From Spirosoma terrae (lineage in GTDB: Bacteria > Bacteroidota > Bacteroidia > Cytophagales > Spirosomataceae), in the NCBI RefSeq assembly GCF_010435915.1, contig NZ_JAAFZH010000004.1, positions 372,001 to 436,000 on the forward strand: a stretch of DNA of 64,000 bases, written 5' to 3'. Numbering within the stretch: position 1 is the stretch's first letter; every line of letters begins with the position of its first letter. Below are positions 9,425 to 18,439 of this stretch, one piece after another. A program made the position numbers and the translations under genes. The notes below the pieces were generated by a model. The model was not told where the DNA came from, did not search any database, and saw nothing but the letters and a program-made list of their open reading frames with translations.

Positions 9425-10270
9425 CTAGTTGGCCAAAGCATGATTTACGATTGCCTCAATTATTGTCTCCCAGTCGGCCGGATGAAGTTCGTGGCCTGTA
9501 CCGTCGAGCGTTATAAGCGTTGAGTTGTTTATGGTCTTAAGCAATACGTTGGCGTGTTTAACAGGCCAAATCAAATCGTCGGTGCCATGAATAATTAATG
9601 TAGGCTGTTCGATTTCGTTTATTCGACCATAAAACTCTTCTCCGCCCTGCAGCGCGGCATGGTTAAACATACTAATGTAGTTATTGGCCCGTAGAAACTC
9701 AGCCCTAATCAACTCTCCATTTCTCTCTTTGTCGAATGGTTTTCTACCGCTCATCAACTTATTTCCTTCAAGCATATAGGCAACAACTTCATTCTCATTT
9801 GCCCAGTCAACGGAGCTGGCTTTTGCCTGAAAATCGATAATTCGCGAGTCCATTTCTGGAATAGTAGGATCAGACTCCCCCCAGGGCCCGGTTGCCATAA
9901 GTGTTAGTGTACTAACTTTTTCAGGATATTTCAGCGTCAGAATCTGCGCGATTAAGCCGCCCAGCGACAAGCCGACCAAATGCGCCTTTTGCAACGAATA
10001 AGCCTTCAATATAGCCGCAGCATCCTCTACCAAATCGTCAATAGAATAAGGTGTTGTTCCTGGTTCATAGGTTGTTGATTGGCCAACATCTCGGTTGTCG
10101 TATCGAATGACAAAAAATCCCTTATCAGCCAATCGCTGACAAAATTCTTCCGGCCAGAAAAGCATGGATACGGTAGCTCCTGCCAGTAATAGGATCGCCG
10201 GTTTATCTGTTTGCCCAAAGGATTCAGTACACAAGTCAACGTCCTGATGACGAACCAGTTTCTTACTCAT
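9425..10270 (-). CDS. Alpha/beta hydrolase
   Basis: Alpha/beta-fold hydrolase of 281 residues from the ATG at 10270; a GTG eight codons upstream is the alternative. The nucleophile elbow is seen as GLSLGG with Ser102. The acid is likely the Asp in HGTDDLIWPVKH and the base the His in GTGHELHP, completing the triad. The N-terminal QTDKPAILLLAGATVSM supplies the oxyanion-hole strand. The overall pattern resembles lactonase or esterase-like hydrolases (3-oxoadipate enol-lactonase group), so a lactone of the neighbouring sugar-acid pathway is a conceivable substrate. This is inference only. There is no signal peptide, so it is cytoplasmic. Confidence 0.85.
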   Translation of the reverse strand: MSKKLVRHQDVDLCTESFGQTDKPAILLLAGATVSMLFWPEEFCQRLADKGFFVIRYDNRDVGQSTTYEPGTTPYSIDDLVEDAAAILKAYSLQKAHLVGLSLGGLIAQILTLKYPEKVSTLTLMATGPWGESDPTIPEMDSRIIDFQAKASSVDWANENEVVAYMLEGNKLMSGRKPFDKERNGELIRAEFLRANNYISMFNHAALQGGEEFYGRINEIEQPTLIIHGTDDLIWPVKHANVLLKTINNSTLITLDGTGHELHPADWETIIEAIVNHALAN

Positions 10271-10374
10271 TGGAAAGCGATTGTTTATACACACTAAACC
10301 CGGCTAAACCAGCCGGGCGTAGTAGTTCAACACATATGCTTACCTATTGTTATTTTATAATCAACTGATTGCTT

Positions 10375-11691
10375 TTAAACGAGCTGACTTACGTTCGGCT
10401 CATCGACCTGAACGGCTCTGGTATTACGGGTGAGTAAATGGATGATTCCCCAGGCAACCAGATAGGTGAAGGCACAGATGGTAAAGATGACATTGTATCC
10501 ACCCGACAGATTTCCGGCCGCCTTATACTCATCGAGTAGGCTACCGACCAGCATCGGGAACACAATACCACCTAGCGCTCCGGCCGTTCCGGCAATACCA
10601 ACCACCGAACTAACCGCTTTCTTCGGAAACAGATCAGAGGCTAGTGTAAATACATTCGTAGCCCAGGCCTGGTGGACAGCCACGGCCAGACTCAGCAACC
10701 CTACAGCCACCCATACATCGGTGACGTACTGTGCCAGCATGATCGACATTTCAAGTATAGCAAACACAAACAGCACCGTTTTCCGTGCTTTCAGCGTCGA
10801 CCACCCTTTTTTAATCAGGCTGGACGATAAATAACCACCACCGATACTACCAATCGTTGTAGCCGTATAGATCAGCATCAACTCCAGACTCGGTTTTTTC
10901 AGATCCAGATTAAAGGTCGACGAAAAGTAGGACGGTAGCCAGAACAGGAAAAACCAGTAGATAGGATCGATCAGACCTTTGCCCACAATCATAGCCCACG
11001 TCTGCGGATACGAAAAGAGTTTGAACCACTTGATCGGAGCCGAATCGCTGGTTTCATTATCAGCCGCTTCCTGCCCGCCAACAATGTACTGGTATTCGTC
11101 GGTACTTAACCGCGATTGTTTGGCCGGTACGTCGTAAAACAGCCACCAGAAAACGAGCCAGACAAATCCCAAAGCCCCCGTTATCCAAAACACTTCGTGC
11201 CATCCGTAGGCATTTAATATCCAGGGTACGACCAATACTGCTACCACTACACCAATGCTGGTTCCGGCATTGAACAAACCCGTTGCCAGCGCCCGCTCTT
11301 TCTGCGGAAACCATTCGGCCACTGTTTTGACCGCAGCCGGATAATTCCCGGCCTCACCAATACCCAAACCAATTCGGGCCACACTAAAACCAAACACACT
11401 TCGGGCAATAGCATGGAGCATCCCCGCTACGCTCCAGATGATTATCGTTACTGAATAACCTACTTTGGTACCGACCTTGTCGATAATCCAGCCGAACGCT
11501 AACAAACCAACGGCATAGGCCGCCGTAAAGGCCATTACGATGTGGGCAAAATCTGTTTCAGACCAGTTAAACTCCTTTTCTAAAATTGGTTTCAACAACC
11601 CAATAAGCTGTCGGTCGAGGTAGTTGATAGTTGTGGCCGTAAACAACAGAACCACAATCAGCCATCGGTAATTTTTCAGTTTGCCAGTCAT
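10375..11691 (-). CDS. MFS transporter, sugar-acid (hexuronate/galactonate-like) symporter
   Basis: Major facilitator of 438 residues with twelve predicted membrane helices. The N-terminus YRWLIVVLLFTATTINYLDRQ and the following GLLKPILEKEFNWSETDFA are characteristic of the anion:cation symporter family, which includes ExuT (hexuronates) and DgoT (galactonate). It ends a leftward cluster with KDPG aldolase and 2-keto-3-deoxygalactonokinase, so it most likely imports an aldonate or its 2-keto-3-deoxy derivative with protons. The gap to the aldolase gene is 92 bp. Confidence 0.9.
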   Translation of the reverse strand: MTGKLKNYRWLIVVLLFTATTINYLDRQLIGLLKPILEKEFNWSETDFAHIVMAFTAAYAVGLLAFGWIIDKVGTKVGYSVTIIIWSVAGMLHAIARSVFGFSVARIGLGIGEAGNYPAAVKTVAEWFPQKERALATGLFNAGTSIGVVVAVLVVPWILNAYGWHEVFWITGALGFVWLVFWWLFYDVPAKQSRLSTDEYQYIVGGQEAADNETSDSAPIKWFKLFSYPQTWAMIVGKGLIDPIYWFFLFWLPSYFSSTFNLDLKKPSLELMLIYTATTIGSIGGGYLSSSLIKKGWSTLKARKTVLFVFAILEMSIMLAQYVTDVWVAVGLLSLAVAVHQAWATNVFTLASDLFPKKAVSSVVGIAGTAGALGGIVFPMLVGSLLDEYKAAGNLSGGYNVIFTICAFTYLVAWGIIHLLTRNTRAVQVDEPNVSQLV

Positions 11692-11783
11692 ACATAGAGA
11701 AATTTTTCAGTTTGCAGTAGTCCGTTTTCAGTGGGCCAAAGCTGGTAACGTACCGTACTGCCACCGGATACAAACGGTAGGTT

Positions 11784-12443
11784 TCACTTCCGGAAATAGG
11801 TGTTTGCCTGCTTCATAAAGGCCTCGAAGTGCCTTTTCAACTCATCCCAATTTTTCTGTTTAATAAAGTCTTTATGTAGCAGCTGACTGCCAACGCCTAA
11901 CCCATCGGCGCCAGCCCTGATATAAGCTTCCATGTTATCCAGACTGATACCGCCCGTTGGCATCAGTTTAAGCTGATTTAGCGGGGCTTTTACTTCTTTT
12001 ATATAATCCGGCCCTAATGACGTAGCGGGAAAAACCTTAACCATCGATGCGCCCAGCGACCAGGCCGTATATATTTCAGAGGGCGTATAGGCTCCCGGAA
12101 AAATGGGAACACCTCGTTTCACACACGATTTAACTACCTTCTTGTTTACAATTGGCGTCACAATAAACTGAGCACCTGCATCCAGCGCCTTGTCGAGATC
12201 GTCTTTTGTACACACCGTTCCGGCTCCAATATTGAGTTCACGACCATACTGATCAATCGCCTGCTGAATCATCGATTCTGCACCGACTGTGTTCATGGTT
12301 ATTTCAATAGTGGTCAGACCAGCATCCCGATATAAGGGCAGAATATGATTGACTTCTTCGACGGATAGCCCTCGGATAATGCCCACGACTGGTGCTTTTG
12401 AGAATAGGTCCCAGGAAAATGGATGCGAACTTGACTGAGTCAT
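11784..12443 (-). CDS. 2-keto-3-deoxy-6-phospho(galacto)gluconate aldolase
   Basis: Class I aldolase of 219 residues, the usual length of the KDPG/KDPGal aldolase family. It splits 2-keto-3-deoxy-6-phospho sugar acids into pyruvate and glyceraldehyde 3-phosphate in the cytoplasm. The Schiff-base lysine is K136 in MVKVFPA, the general acid/base is E47 in TTIEITM, and the phosphate-binding part is PTGGIS plus GADGLGVGSQL. Its ATG overlaps the stop of the upstream kinase gene by 4 bp, showing translational coupling. With that kinase being galactonokinase-like, the function is more likely KDPGal aldolase (dgoA) than Entner-Doudoroff eda, but sequence alone cannot separate them. Confidence 0.93.
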   Translation of the reverse strand: MTQSSSHPFSWDLFSKAPVVGIIRGLSVEEVNHILPLYRDAGLTTIEITMNTVGAESMIQQAIDQYGRELNIGAGTVCTKDDLDKALDAGAQFIVTPIVNKKVVKSCVKRGVPIFPGAYTPSEIYTAWSLGASMVKVFPATSLGPDYIKEVKAPLNQLKLMPTGGISLDNMEAYIRAGADGLGVGSQLLHKDFIKQKNWDELKRHFEAFMKQANTYFRK

Positions 12444-13447
12444 TTACTTAAGGATACTAGTTGATTCTGCACAATTTTTACTTGTCCGGCAATGGTGGCT
12501 TTATCAATCAAATCCGCCGAAATAGTGGTTGTCCGGTCTGATAGACTGAGTTCATCGATGGCTAGTTTGTAGAGTTCATACAGGTTGGTGCCACTACACA
12601 GAATGACCGGCCAATCGTTTTGTCCGATCAGCGATTTCAGTTCGGCCCCAATCAATAAGCCACTCATATACAGCATATTCTGTTTTTTGGTCAGCAACCC
12701 AAACAACTGATTGGTTCGAACCCTGAACAGACTATGGAGAATGGAGGACGAATCCGAATCTCTGACTCCCAGCCTGAACCCGTTCAGTTCTTCGTCAGGA
12801 AATGAATTCAGACCCGTTGGCTCGATTGAATCCTTCAGAATGCTGTATTGCGACATGAGGTTAAAGACCTCCCCCGTCATGAAGGTTTGTAGGTTGATAA
12901 CCTGCTGATTCCGAATATAAATATGCTTTGAATGCGTTCCAGGAAAGATCAGAATCGCATTTTCGACCGTATGATGCAACGTATCGAGCAACGCCAACAA
13001 CCCGATCAACTGCGTTTCTTCGCCCCGCATAACATCGTGCGTCGTCTGTACGCCCGAAATCAAAATAATCTCGCGGGCATCGTTATTCTGCACAGTTAGC
13101 CGTCGGATACTGGCCTGGCTACCATCGACCGGAAAGGGCAACGTAGCATACGGTACTTCCGCCATACCAATCGACGAAGATGCCATACCCGAAATAATAA
13201 TTGACACCATGCTGAGATCAATAGATACCTGCCGGGACAGCAGCTCGACCTGCCGATTTAGCTGCTGCCGAAAAAACTCCTCCCGCGACATGCCCTTCTT
13301 CTCCGCTGTTTCTTTCCAGGCCGTAAACGTACTGGCCACCCCCTCCTGCGAAGTAACTTCACCGATCAGGTTGAGATCCGGCACATTTATTAAGCGCAGG
13401 CGAAACGAGGATGTACCCCAATCACACCCCAATAAATAGTTTCTCAT
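12440..13447 (-). CDS. dgoK: 2-dehydro-3-deoxygalactonokinase
   Basis: Kinase of 335 residues that phosphorylates 2-keto-3-deoxygalactonate with ATP at C6. The N-terminal phosphate loop LGCDWGTSSFRLRL is diagnostic for DgoK and the wider acetate/sugar kinase fold. Other family marks are ISGMASSSIGMAEVPYA, LIFPGTHSKHIYI, and the later TGEVFNLM. The start at 13447 (MRNYLLGCDWG) fits the family and avoids the overlap that a longer frame from 13501 would make with the dehydrogenase gene. It overlaps the aldolase gene by 4 bp. Together with the DgoD-like dehydratase it completes a De Ley-Doudoroff route. Confidence 0.92.
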   Translation of the reverse strand: MRNYLLGCDWGTSSFRLRLINVPDLNLIGEVTSQEGVASTFTAWKETAEKKGMSREEFFRQQLNRQVELLSRQVSIDLSMVSIIISGMASSSIGMAEVPYATLPFPVDGSQASIRRLTVQNNDAREIILISGVQTTHDVMRGEETQLIGLLALLDTLHHTVENAILIFPGTHSKHIYIRNQQVINLQTFMTGEVFNLMSQYSILKDSIEPTGLNSFPDEELNGFRLGVRDSDSSSILHSLFRVRTNQLFGLLTKKQNMLYMSGLLIGAELKSLIGQNDWPVILCSGTNLYELYKLAIDELSLSDRTTTISADLIDKATIAGQVKIVQNQLVSLSK

Positions 13448-13469
13448 AAATGCTTCGTTTAGGTAGGGT

Positions 13470-15686
13470 TTATGGCAATGCAAAAGCGACATACGATCCA
13501 CCCGGTTTCAGACCGTAGCGTGTGCCGCCAGCCGCAATCGCAACGTATTGTTTTCCATTGACCATGTAGGTAATGGGCGTAGCAAAACCACCAGCGGGCA
13601 GCTTGTATTCCCACACGATTTTGCCAGTTTTTTTGTCGAACGCCCGCAGTTTTTCGTCATACGTAGCGGCAATAAAAATCAGACCACCCGCCGTTACGAT
13701 AGGGCCACCGTGGTTTTCTGTACCGGTGGGCGGAATGCCTTTTTTGCTGAGTTCCGGGTATTCACCCAACGGAACCTGCCACAAATACTCGCCCGTATTC
13801 ATGTTGATGGCATTCAGCGTTCCCCAGGGTGGTTTGATAGCGGGGTAGTTATCCTGATCCCGAAACTGGGTGTTGCCATTGTTCAGGTAAGGCGGCATGT
13901 ACGGAAAGTCGGCTCCTTCTGGTACAGAACTCGTCACCACGGAGCTATGCTGATCAACAACAGCCGGCTGTTTCGTCTCTACTTTCAGCAAAAAGTTGAT
14001 GATTGCTTCCCGATCCCCGGCAGACAAGTGCCCAAACGATGGCATCCGGCCACGGCCCGTTGTCAGGATAGTGCTGATCTGCTCCCGATTCAGTCGCTTA
14101 CCGACATCCGTCAGGTCCGGATAAGCCTGCGCGGCACTGGCAGCTGCGCCACTTTTACCGTCGTTGCCATGACAGACAGCACAGTTTGTATTAAACAACG
14201 TAGCACCCCGCGTCATAGCCACCCCGTTGGCTGGCTGTCGGCTATCGCGCATTTTGAGCCACCAAAGCATATTGTTCGAATTCTGATACAGAATACCATC
14301 CGGATCAGCCGCATTACCACCCCATTCGGCTCCCCCGCCCATGCCATACATCAGATGGCCTTCTTCGCTGGGGGGAAGGAACTTGCTGCCTCTCCGGCTG
14401 TTCTTGAAGCGTTCCAGGACGTAAGCATGGGCTTCGGGCGTACGATTGGTAATAGTGGCTTCCGTTAACTCCTGATAGCTAAACGGGGCCGGTTTGGTTG
14501 GCACAGGTTGCGTAGGCCAGGGCTTTTCGCCGGGTAATGCCGACGACGTGGGAACGGGTACTTCCTTTACCGGAAACAACGGCTTGCCCGTATCCCGATC
14601 AAAAATAAATACGTATCCGTCTTTAGTAGCCTGAGCAACAGCCTCTACCATTTTCCCATTAAGTTTTACGGTAATCAGGTTGGGCGGACAAGGTAAATCC
14701 CGGTCCCACAGGTCGTGGTGTACCGTCTGGAAATGCCAGATACGTTTCCCGGTTTCGGCATTCAGCGCAATAACGCAGTTGGCGAATAGATTCTGTCCTT
14801 CGCGCGCTCCACCGTAAAAATCGACCGATGGCGATCCCGTACCAGCATACACAACGCCACGCTTTTCGTCCAGCACCATACCCGCCCAGCAGTTGGCACC
14901 CCCCAGTTTTTTGTAAGAATCCTTCGACCAGGTTTCGTAGCCATATTCGCCGGGCAGCGGAATGGTTCTGAATACCCACGCCAGCTTACCCGTTCGAACG
15001 TTAAATCCACGGATATACCCCGGCAGCGCATCTCCCCCCTCGTTCACGGCCGACCCAGTAACCAGAATGTCTTTGTAAATAACGCCGGGCGTCGTAACAC
15101 GTATTGAGTACTTCATTACGTCGTAACCGAGCGTTTCTTTGTCACCCAGGCCGTCGTGCAGGTCGATTTCTCCGTTCTTTCCAAAACTTTCGACTGGTTT
15201 GCCGGTCGTGGCATTGATGGCGTATAAAGTAGATCCGACAGTATACAACACCCGCTTGTCGTCACCGTCTTCCCAATACATTACCCCGCGAACCGGATGG
15301 AACCGAGGGCGTTTTTCGGGATCAGCAAACGGATTGAACTGCCAGATTTCTTTTCCGGTAGCAGCATCAACGGCGAATAATTTCAGGCGGGGCGACGTAC
15401 CATACATAACCCCTTTTATGACGATGGGCTGACACTGCATATCCATCCCCCGCTGATTCGGATCTTTATTATCACCCGTGTCATAGGACCAGGCCAATGT
15501 CAGCTTCTTTACGTTTTGCGCATTGATCTGCGTCAGCGGTGAATACCGGTTTCCCGCATTGTTACCGCCATAAGTTGGCCAGTCATCGCCCGTTTTTTTA
15601 GGGCTTTGAGGCTGTTTGGGCAAATCGAGCGGTATAAAACTCCCCAGAGCCAGTATGCCGACAAAGGATTTAAGAACAAAATTCAT
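13470..15686 (-). CDS. PQQ-dependent quinoprotein dehydrogenase with internal cytochrome c domain
   Basis: Quinohaemoprotein dehydrogenase of 738 residues with an N-terminal signal sequence, so periplasmic. It is an eight-bladed propeller of the glucose/alcohol dehydrogenase superfamily: DDWPTYGGNNAGNRYSPLTQI and WSYDTGD at the start, GYVFIFDRDTGKPLFPV in the middle, and KTGKIVWEYKLPAGGFATP at the end. A cytochrome c domain with haem motif CAVCH (C502, C505, H506) and axial Met in GRMPSFGHL is inserted before the last blades. It would oxidise an aldose or polyol with PQQ and pass electrons to haem. Its place next to dgoK suggests it makes the aldono-lactone feeding the pathway. Confidence 0.9.
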   Translation of the reverse strand: MNFVLKSFVGILALGSFIPLDLPKQPQSPKKTGDDWPTYGGNNAGNRYSPLTQINAQNVKKLTLAWSYDTGDNKDPNQRGMDMQCQPIVIKGVMYGTSPRLKLFAVDAATGKEIWQFNPFADPEKRPRFHPVRGVMYWEDGDDKRVLYTVGSTLYAINATTGKPVESFGKNGEIDLHDGLGDKETLGYDVMKYSIRVTTPGVIYKDILVTGSAVNEGGDALPGYIRGFNVRTGKLAWVFRTIPLPGEYGYETWSKDSYKKLGGANCWAGMVLDEKRGVVYAGTGSPSVDFYGGAREGQNLFANCVIALNAETGKRIWHFQTVHHDLWDRDLPCPPNLITVKLNGKMVEAVAQATKDGYVFIFDRDTGKPLFPVKEVPVPTSSALPGEKPWPTQPVPTKPAPFSYQELTEATITNRTPEAHAYVLERFKNSRRGSKFLPPSEEGHLMYGMGGGAEWGGNAADPDGILYQNSNNMLWWLKMRDSRQPANGVAMTRGATLFNTNCAVCHGNDGKSGAAASAAQAYPDLTDVGKRLNREQISTILTTGRGRMPSFGHLSAGDREAIINFLLKVETKQPAVVDQHSSVVTSSVPEGADFPYMPPYLNNGNTQFRDQDNYPAIKPPWGTLNAINMNTGEYLWQVPLGEYPELSKKGIPPTGTENHGGPIVTAGGLIFIAATYDEKLRAFDKKTGKIVWEYKLPAGGFATPITYMVNGKQYVAIAAGGTRYGLKPGGSYVAFALP

Positions 15687-15772
15687 AGACTGAAGTCGTT
15701 TTCAGTGTACGGGTTAAAACGCATGATTTCGCTTCCCTCATGTCAGGGGGAGAAATCAGTAATAGGTTATGT

Positions 15773-16744
15773 TTATTTCTTTTTCTCGTAAAATTCGTAC
15801 GCTATTTTCCAGCTTACTTCCTGCCCCGGAGCGGCTTTTAGATGCACGTATGGCTCAGGACACGACGTAGTGGAACAGGCCCAATAGACTAATTTTTCCA
15901 TTGGCTGGTTGCTGGTGATATGAACACCAGCGCCTGTTTTCATATTCTCAATTCGGATGTTGTAATCGGCGGCCGTGGGGCTAAAGCCCTGTAAACCGGC
16001 ACTATACACTTGTTCTTTTGTTTCCAGATTGCGGGCATAAACCAGTTGGTTTCCCTGCGTTAGTATCATACTTCCGAATCCTTTCCCTTCCGCTTTCACG
16101 TCAAACGGAAACTGGACATTTACGGTTGGACCGGTTGGCTGGCTGTCGATGATGAAGAAATTATGGTTATAAGTGCTTGTTTCGAAGGGTAATTTGCCGG
16201 TGTTCGTCAGGCGATGTTCCAGCACTAGTTCTGGCTTGCCTTTCGTTAGTTTTACGGTTTTCCGGTATACGTAACCATAACCGGCCGGGTCGCTAAGCTC
16301 GTGGGTAAACTCAATACGGTCTTTGAACTGGCGAACGCTCCGTTTACCGTAATCCACTACGTCGTAATAACGGGAAAAAGCATACGGTTTATCGTCGGGT
16401 TTACGTAGCACGCCTACCCCAATCTTAACGAACGTATCACCCGCTTTTGCCTCCGTATAGTTCAGGGGCGTAAACTCTTCAGCGGGTCCGTTAATGGCAT
16501 CGTGAAGTTTAGGGTCATACTGAGGAAACCACTGTTCAACGTAGCTGTGTCCTTTGTAGGTCAGGTTTTTGAACGCCCCGGCCCAGTCGAACCGCGTTCC
16601 CTGATAATACCCTTTCTGCTGATCGGGTAAATACAGTTCTGTCTGAATTACGCCGTTCGAAAGCGTCGCTTCCGGCCATTCGGCAGACTGCAGCGCACTA
16701 GCTCCAAAGGCACCAACACAAAGAGAAAGAAGTATACTTTTCAA
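15773..16744 (-). CDS. Exported aldose-epimerase-like (galactose mutarotase fold) protein
   Basis: Protein of 323 residues with a signal peptide (MKSILLSLCVGAFGASALQS), so exported. The body matches the galactose mutarotase-like beta-sandwich: SNGVIQTELYLPDQQKGYYQG near the start, GVGVLRKPDDKPYAF, the HRLTNTGKLPFETSTYNHNF stretch bearing a candidate His, and PYVHLKAAPGQEVSWKI at the end. Such proteins interconvert anomers or bind sugars; the catalytic His and Glu cannot be assigned with confidence. It lies between the quinoprotein dehydrogenase and a SusC/SusD pair, so supplying the right anomer for oxidation is a reasonable role. Confidence 0.7.
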   Translation of the reverse strand: MKSILLSLCVGAFGASALQSAEWPEATLSNGVIQTELYLPDQQKGYYQGTRFDWAGAFKNLTYKGHSYVEQWFPQYDPKLHDAINGPAEEFTPLNYTEAKAGDTFVKIGVGVLRKPDDKPYAFSRYYDVVDYGKRSVRQFKDRIEFTHELSDPAGYGYVYRKTVKLTKGKPELVLEHRLTNTGKLPFETSTYNHNFFIIDSQPTGPTVNVQFPFDVKAEGKGFGSMILTQGNQLVYARNLETKEQVYSAGLQGFSPTAADYNIRIENMKTGAGVHITSNQPMEKLVYWACSTTSCPEPYVHLKAAPGQEVSWKIAYEFYEKKK

Positions 16745-16760
16745 GACCGTGGGGGTTTGG

Positions 16761-16852
16761 TGTAGCGTGGACCTCCGGTCCGCGTAGCCGTAGGCTAAAG
16801 GTTAGCTTGCTATTTTAGGCTACGGCTACGCGGACCGGAGGTCCACGCTACA
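16761..16852. repeat. Large palindromic REP-like element
   Basis: Two 39-bp arms (16761-16799 and 16814-16852) are complementary with a single mismatch, separated by a 14-bp loop. The core reads GCGGACCGGAGGTCCACGC. It lies between a SusD gene and the epimerase-like gene and would form a very stable hairpin. A degenerate half copy lies at 25928-25956, also in a gap beside a SusD gene, so this is a dispersed family. Confidence 0.8.
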
Positions 16853-16859
16853 GGTATTA

Positions 16860-18335
16860 TTAATTCAAACCAGGGTTAATTGATGTATCAGAGTAAGGCA
16901 ACGGGAACCAGTAATTTGCCTTGGTAATTGCCTTGATTGGCTGCAAATCGTCGGGGCTTTTGGCTGCGTTGGCTGCCTCCACGCGCTCCAGACGAATCAG
17001 ATCGAACCAGCGTGTGCGCTCACAGGCAAACTCCCAGGCACGCTCCTGCACCACTTCATCAGCAAATTGCGTTGCCGTAAGACCATCGGCTGGCGTGAGC
17101 GCCTTGGTACCCGTAGCACGGCCCCGTAGCCGAACAGCATTCAGGGCGTCGTAGGCTGCCTGATCAGGACCACCCGTACCACGCGCTTTTGCTTCGGCAT
17201 AGATGGTCAATACGTGCGGATAGCGCATCATCACCGATGGCAGCGAGATACTCGACGTAACGATATTGCCTTTGATGTACCACTTCTGATAATAAGGGTG
17301 TCGGGTCAGGCTGTTCTGCCAGGGTATTTTCGTGGTTCCCAGTCCAAATTCGGTGCGGAACGTAGCGGATTTGCGGGGACCTTCCGGAAAATCGCGGAAG
17401 AAAAATAACTCCGCAAACATATCATCCCAGCCGCCTTCTTCACCCGGCATGGTTGTATTGCCATACGTAGCGTTGGCCGTACCGCTCCCCCCCGTAAAAC
17501 CGCTAATCTGGAAAACAGACTCCGGAATACTAGCCACTGCCGGATCATTCGCAAACACCTCCGCAAACGTTGGCATCAACGCGAACCCATACGTAGCACG
17601 GTTATCGATTACTTCTTTGGCTTTGGCAGCCGCCAGATCGTACTTGTCGGTTTGCTTGAGCGGCCAGCCTGCCATCGTCAGGTACACATCGGCCAGGAAC
17701 GCTTTTGCCGAACCCGCATTCGGACGACCTGGCTCACGGCGTGTGTTGGGCAGCATCGTTTCGGCTTTTTTCAAATCGGCCACAATCAGATCGTATACCT
17801 GCGCTGGGGTCGACTTTTTGATCGTTAGCAACGAGTCGGAATACTCACCAGCCATAACCAGCGGAATGCTTCCGTAAAAACGGGTCAGCCAGTAGTACGA
17901 AAACCCCCGAATGAAATAAGCTTCGCCCGCAATAATGTCGATCGTAGCCTTGGTGCCCGTCGTTTTCTGGTAATTGTTTATGACGTTGTTCGCACCCTGG
18001 ATGGCTTTGTAGCAGCCGTTGTAAACAGCTCCCGAACGCTGGTTGGTTGTCGATACGTTAAACTGATCGAATTCACGCCAGTCGGCTTTATTACTGGCTG
18101 GGTGCGTCGTTACGTCGTCGCTGCCCAACGTTGCCGCGTTAGCCGATGGATGCAGGAACCCGTAGGTCCACTGTGCACCCAAACCACGATAAGCCCCCGT
18201 GAGTGCCGATTCGAGTCCTTCCTGCGTCGACAATACGTTCGGACCATATAATAACCCGGTTGTATCTTCTTCCAGATAACTTTTGCAGCTTGCTCCCAGC
18301 ATAGCCACAAGTCCAATTAATAATAATTTTTTCAT
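16860..18335 (-). CDS. SusD/RagB family outer membrane lipoprotein (first pair)
   Basis: Nutrient-binding lipoprotein of 491 residues that caps the SusC channel on the cell surface. The N-terminal lipobox LGASC puts the lipidated Cys at position 17. TPR-type helices are visible (AYFIRGFSYYWLTRFYGSIPLVM and VRLRGRATGTKALTPADGL). The conserved family ending VQERAWEFACERTRWFDLIR is followed by a typical final tail YWFPLPYSDTSINPGLN. It is directly downstream of its SusC partner on the same strand, with a repeat-rich spacer between them. The ligand is probably a sugar or sugar acid handled by this cluster. Confidence 0.93.
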   Translation of the reverse strand: MKKLLLIGLVAMLGASCKSYLEEDTTGLLYGPNVLSTQEGLESALTGAYRGLGAQWTYGFLHPSANAATLGSDDVTTHPASNKADWREFDQFNVSTTNQRSGAVYNGCYKAIQGANNVINNYQKTTGTKATIDIIAGEAYFIRGFSYYWLTRFYGSIPLVMAGEYSDSLLTIKKSTPAQVYDLIVADLKKAETMLPNTRREPGRPNAGSAKAFLADVYLTMAGWPLKQTDKYDLAAAKAKEVIDNRATYGFALMPTFAEVFANDPAVASIPESVFQISGFTGGSGTANATYGNTTMPGEEGGWDDMFAELFFFRDFPEGPRKSATFRTEFGLGTTKIPWQNSLTRHPYYQKWYIKGNIVTSSISLPSVMMRYPHVLTIYAEAKARGTGGPDQAAYDALNAVRLRGRATGTKALTPADGLTATQFADEVVQERAWEFACERTRWFDLIRLERVEAANAAKSPDDLQPIKAITKANYWFPLPYSDTSINPGLN

Positions 18336-18344
18336 GGTTTATGT

Positions 18345-18437
18345 CAGTGTCTGGTTTATGGTTTTGGGTTTATAGTTTCTGGTTTACCTGTGCCGGTTTT
18401 CCTGAACCATAAACGATAGGACCATAAACTGATAAAC
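18345..18437. repeat. TTTATGGTT-type repeats with inverted symmetry
   Basis: The spacer between SusC and SusD is made of repeated TTTATGGTTT-like units on the left and AACCATAAAC-like units on the right. The two halves can pair as an imperfect hairpin. This is the second of three such loci in the window and may tune the SusC to SusD transcript ratio. Confidence 0.55.
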
Positions 18438-18439
18438 GT

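Noticed and set aside
13548-14468. Long + strand frame (306 residues) opposite the quinoprotein gene
   Set aside because: It is antisense to a clear PQQ dehydrogenase. Its translation has no recognisable domain and skewed composition.
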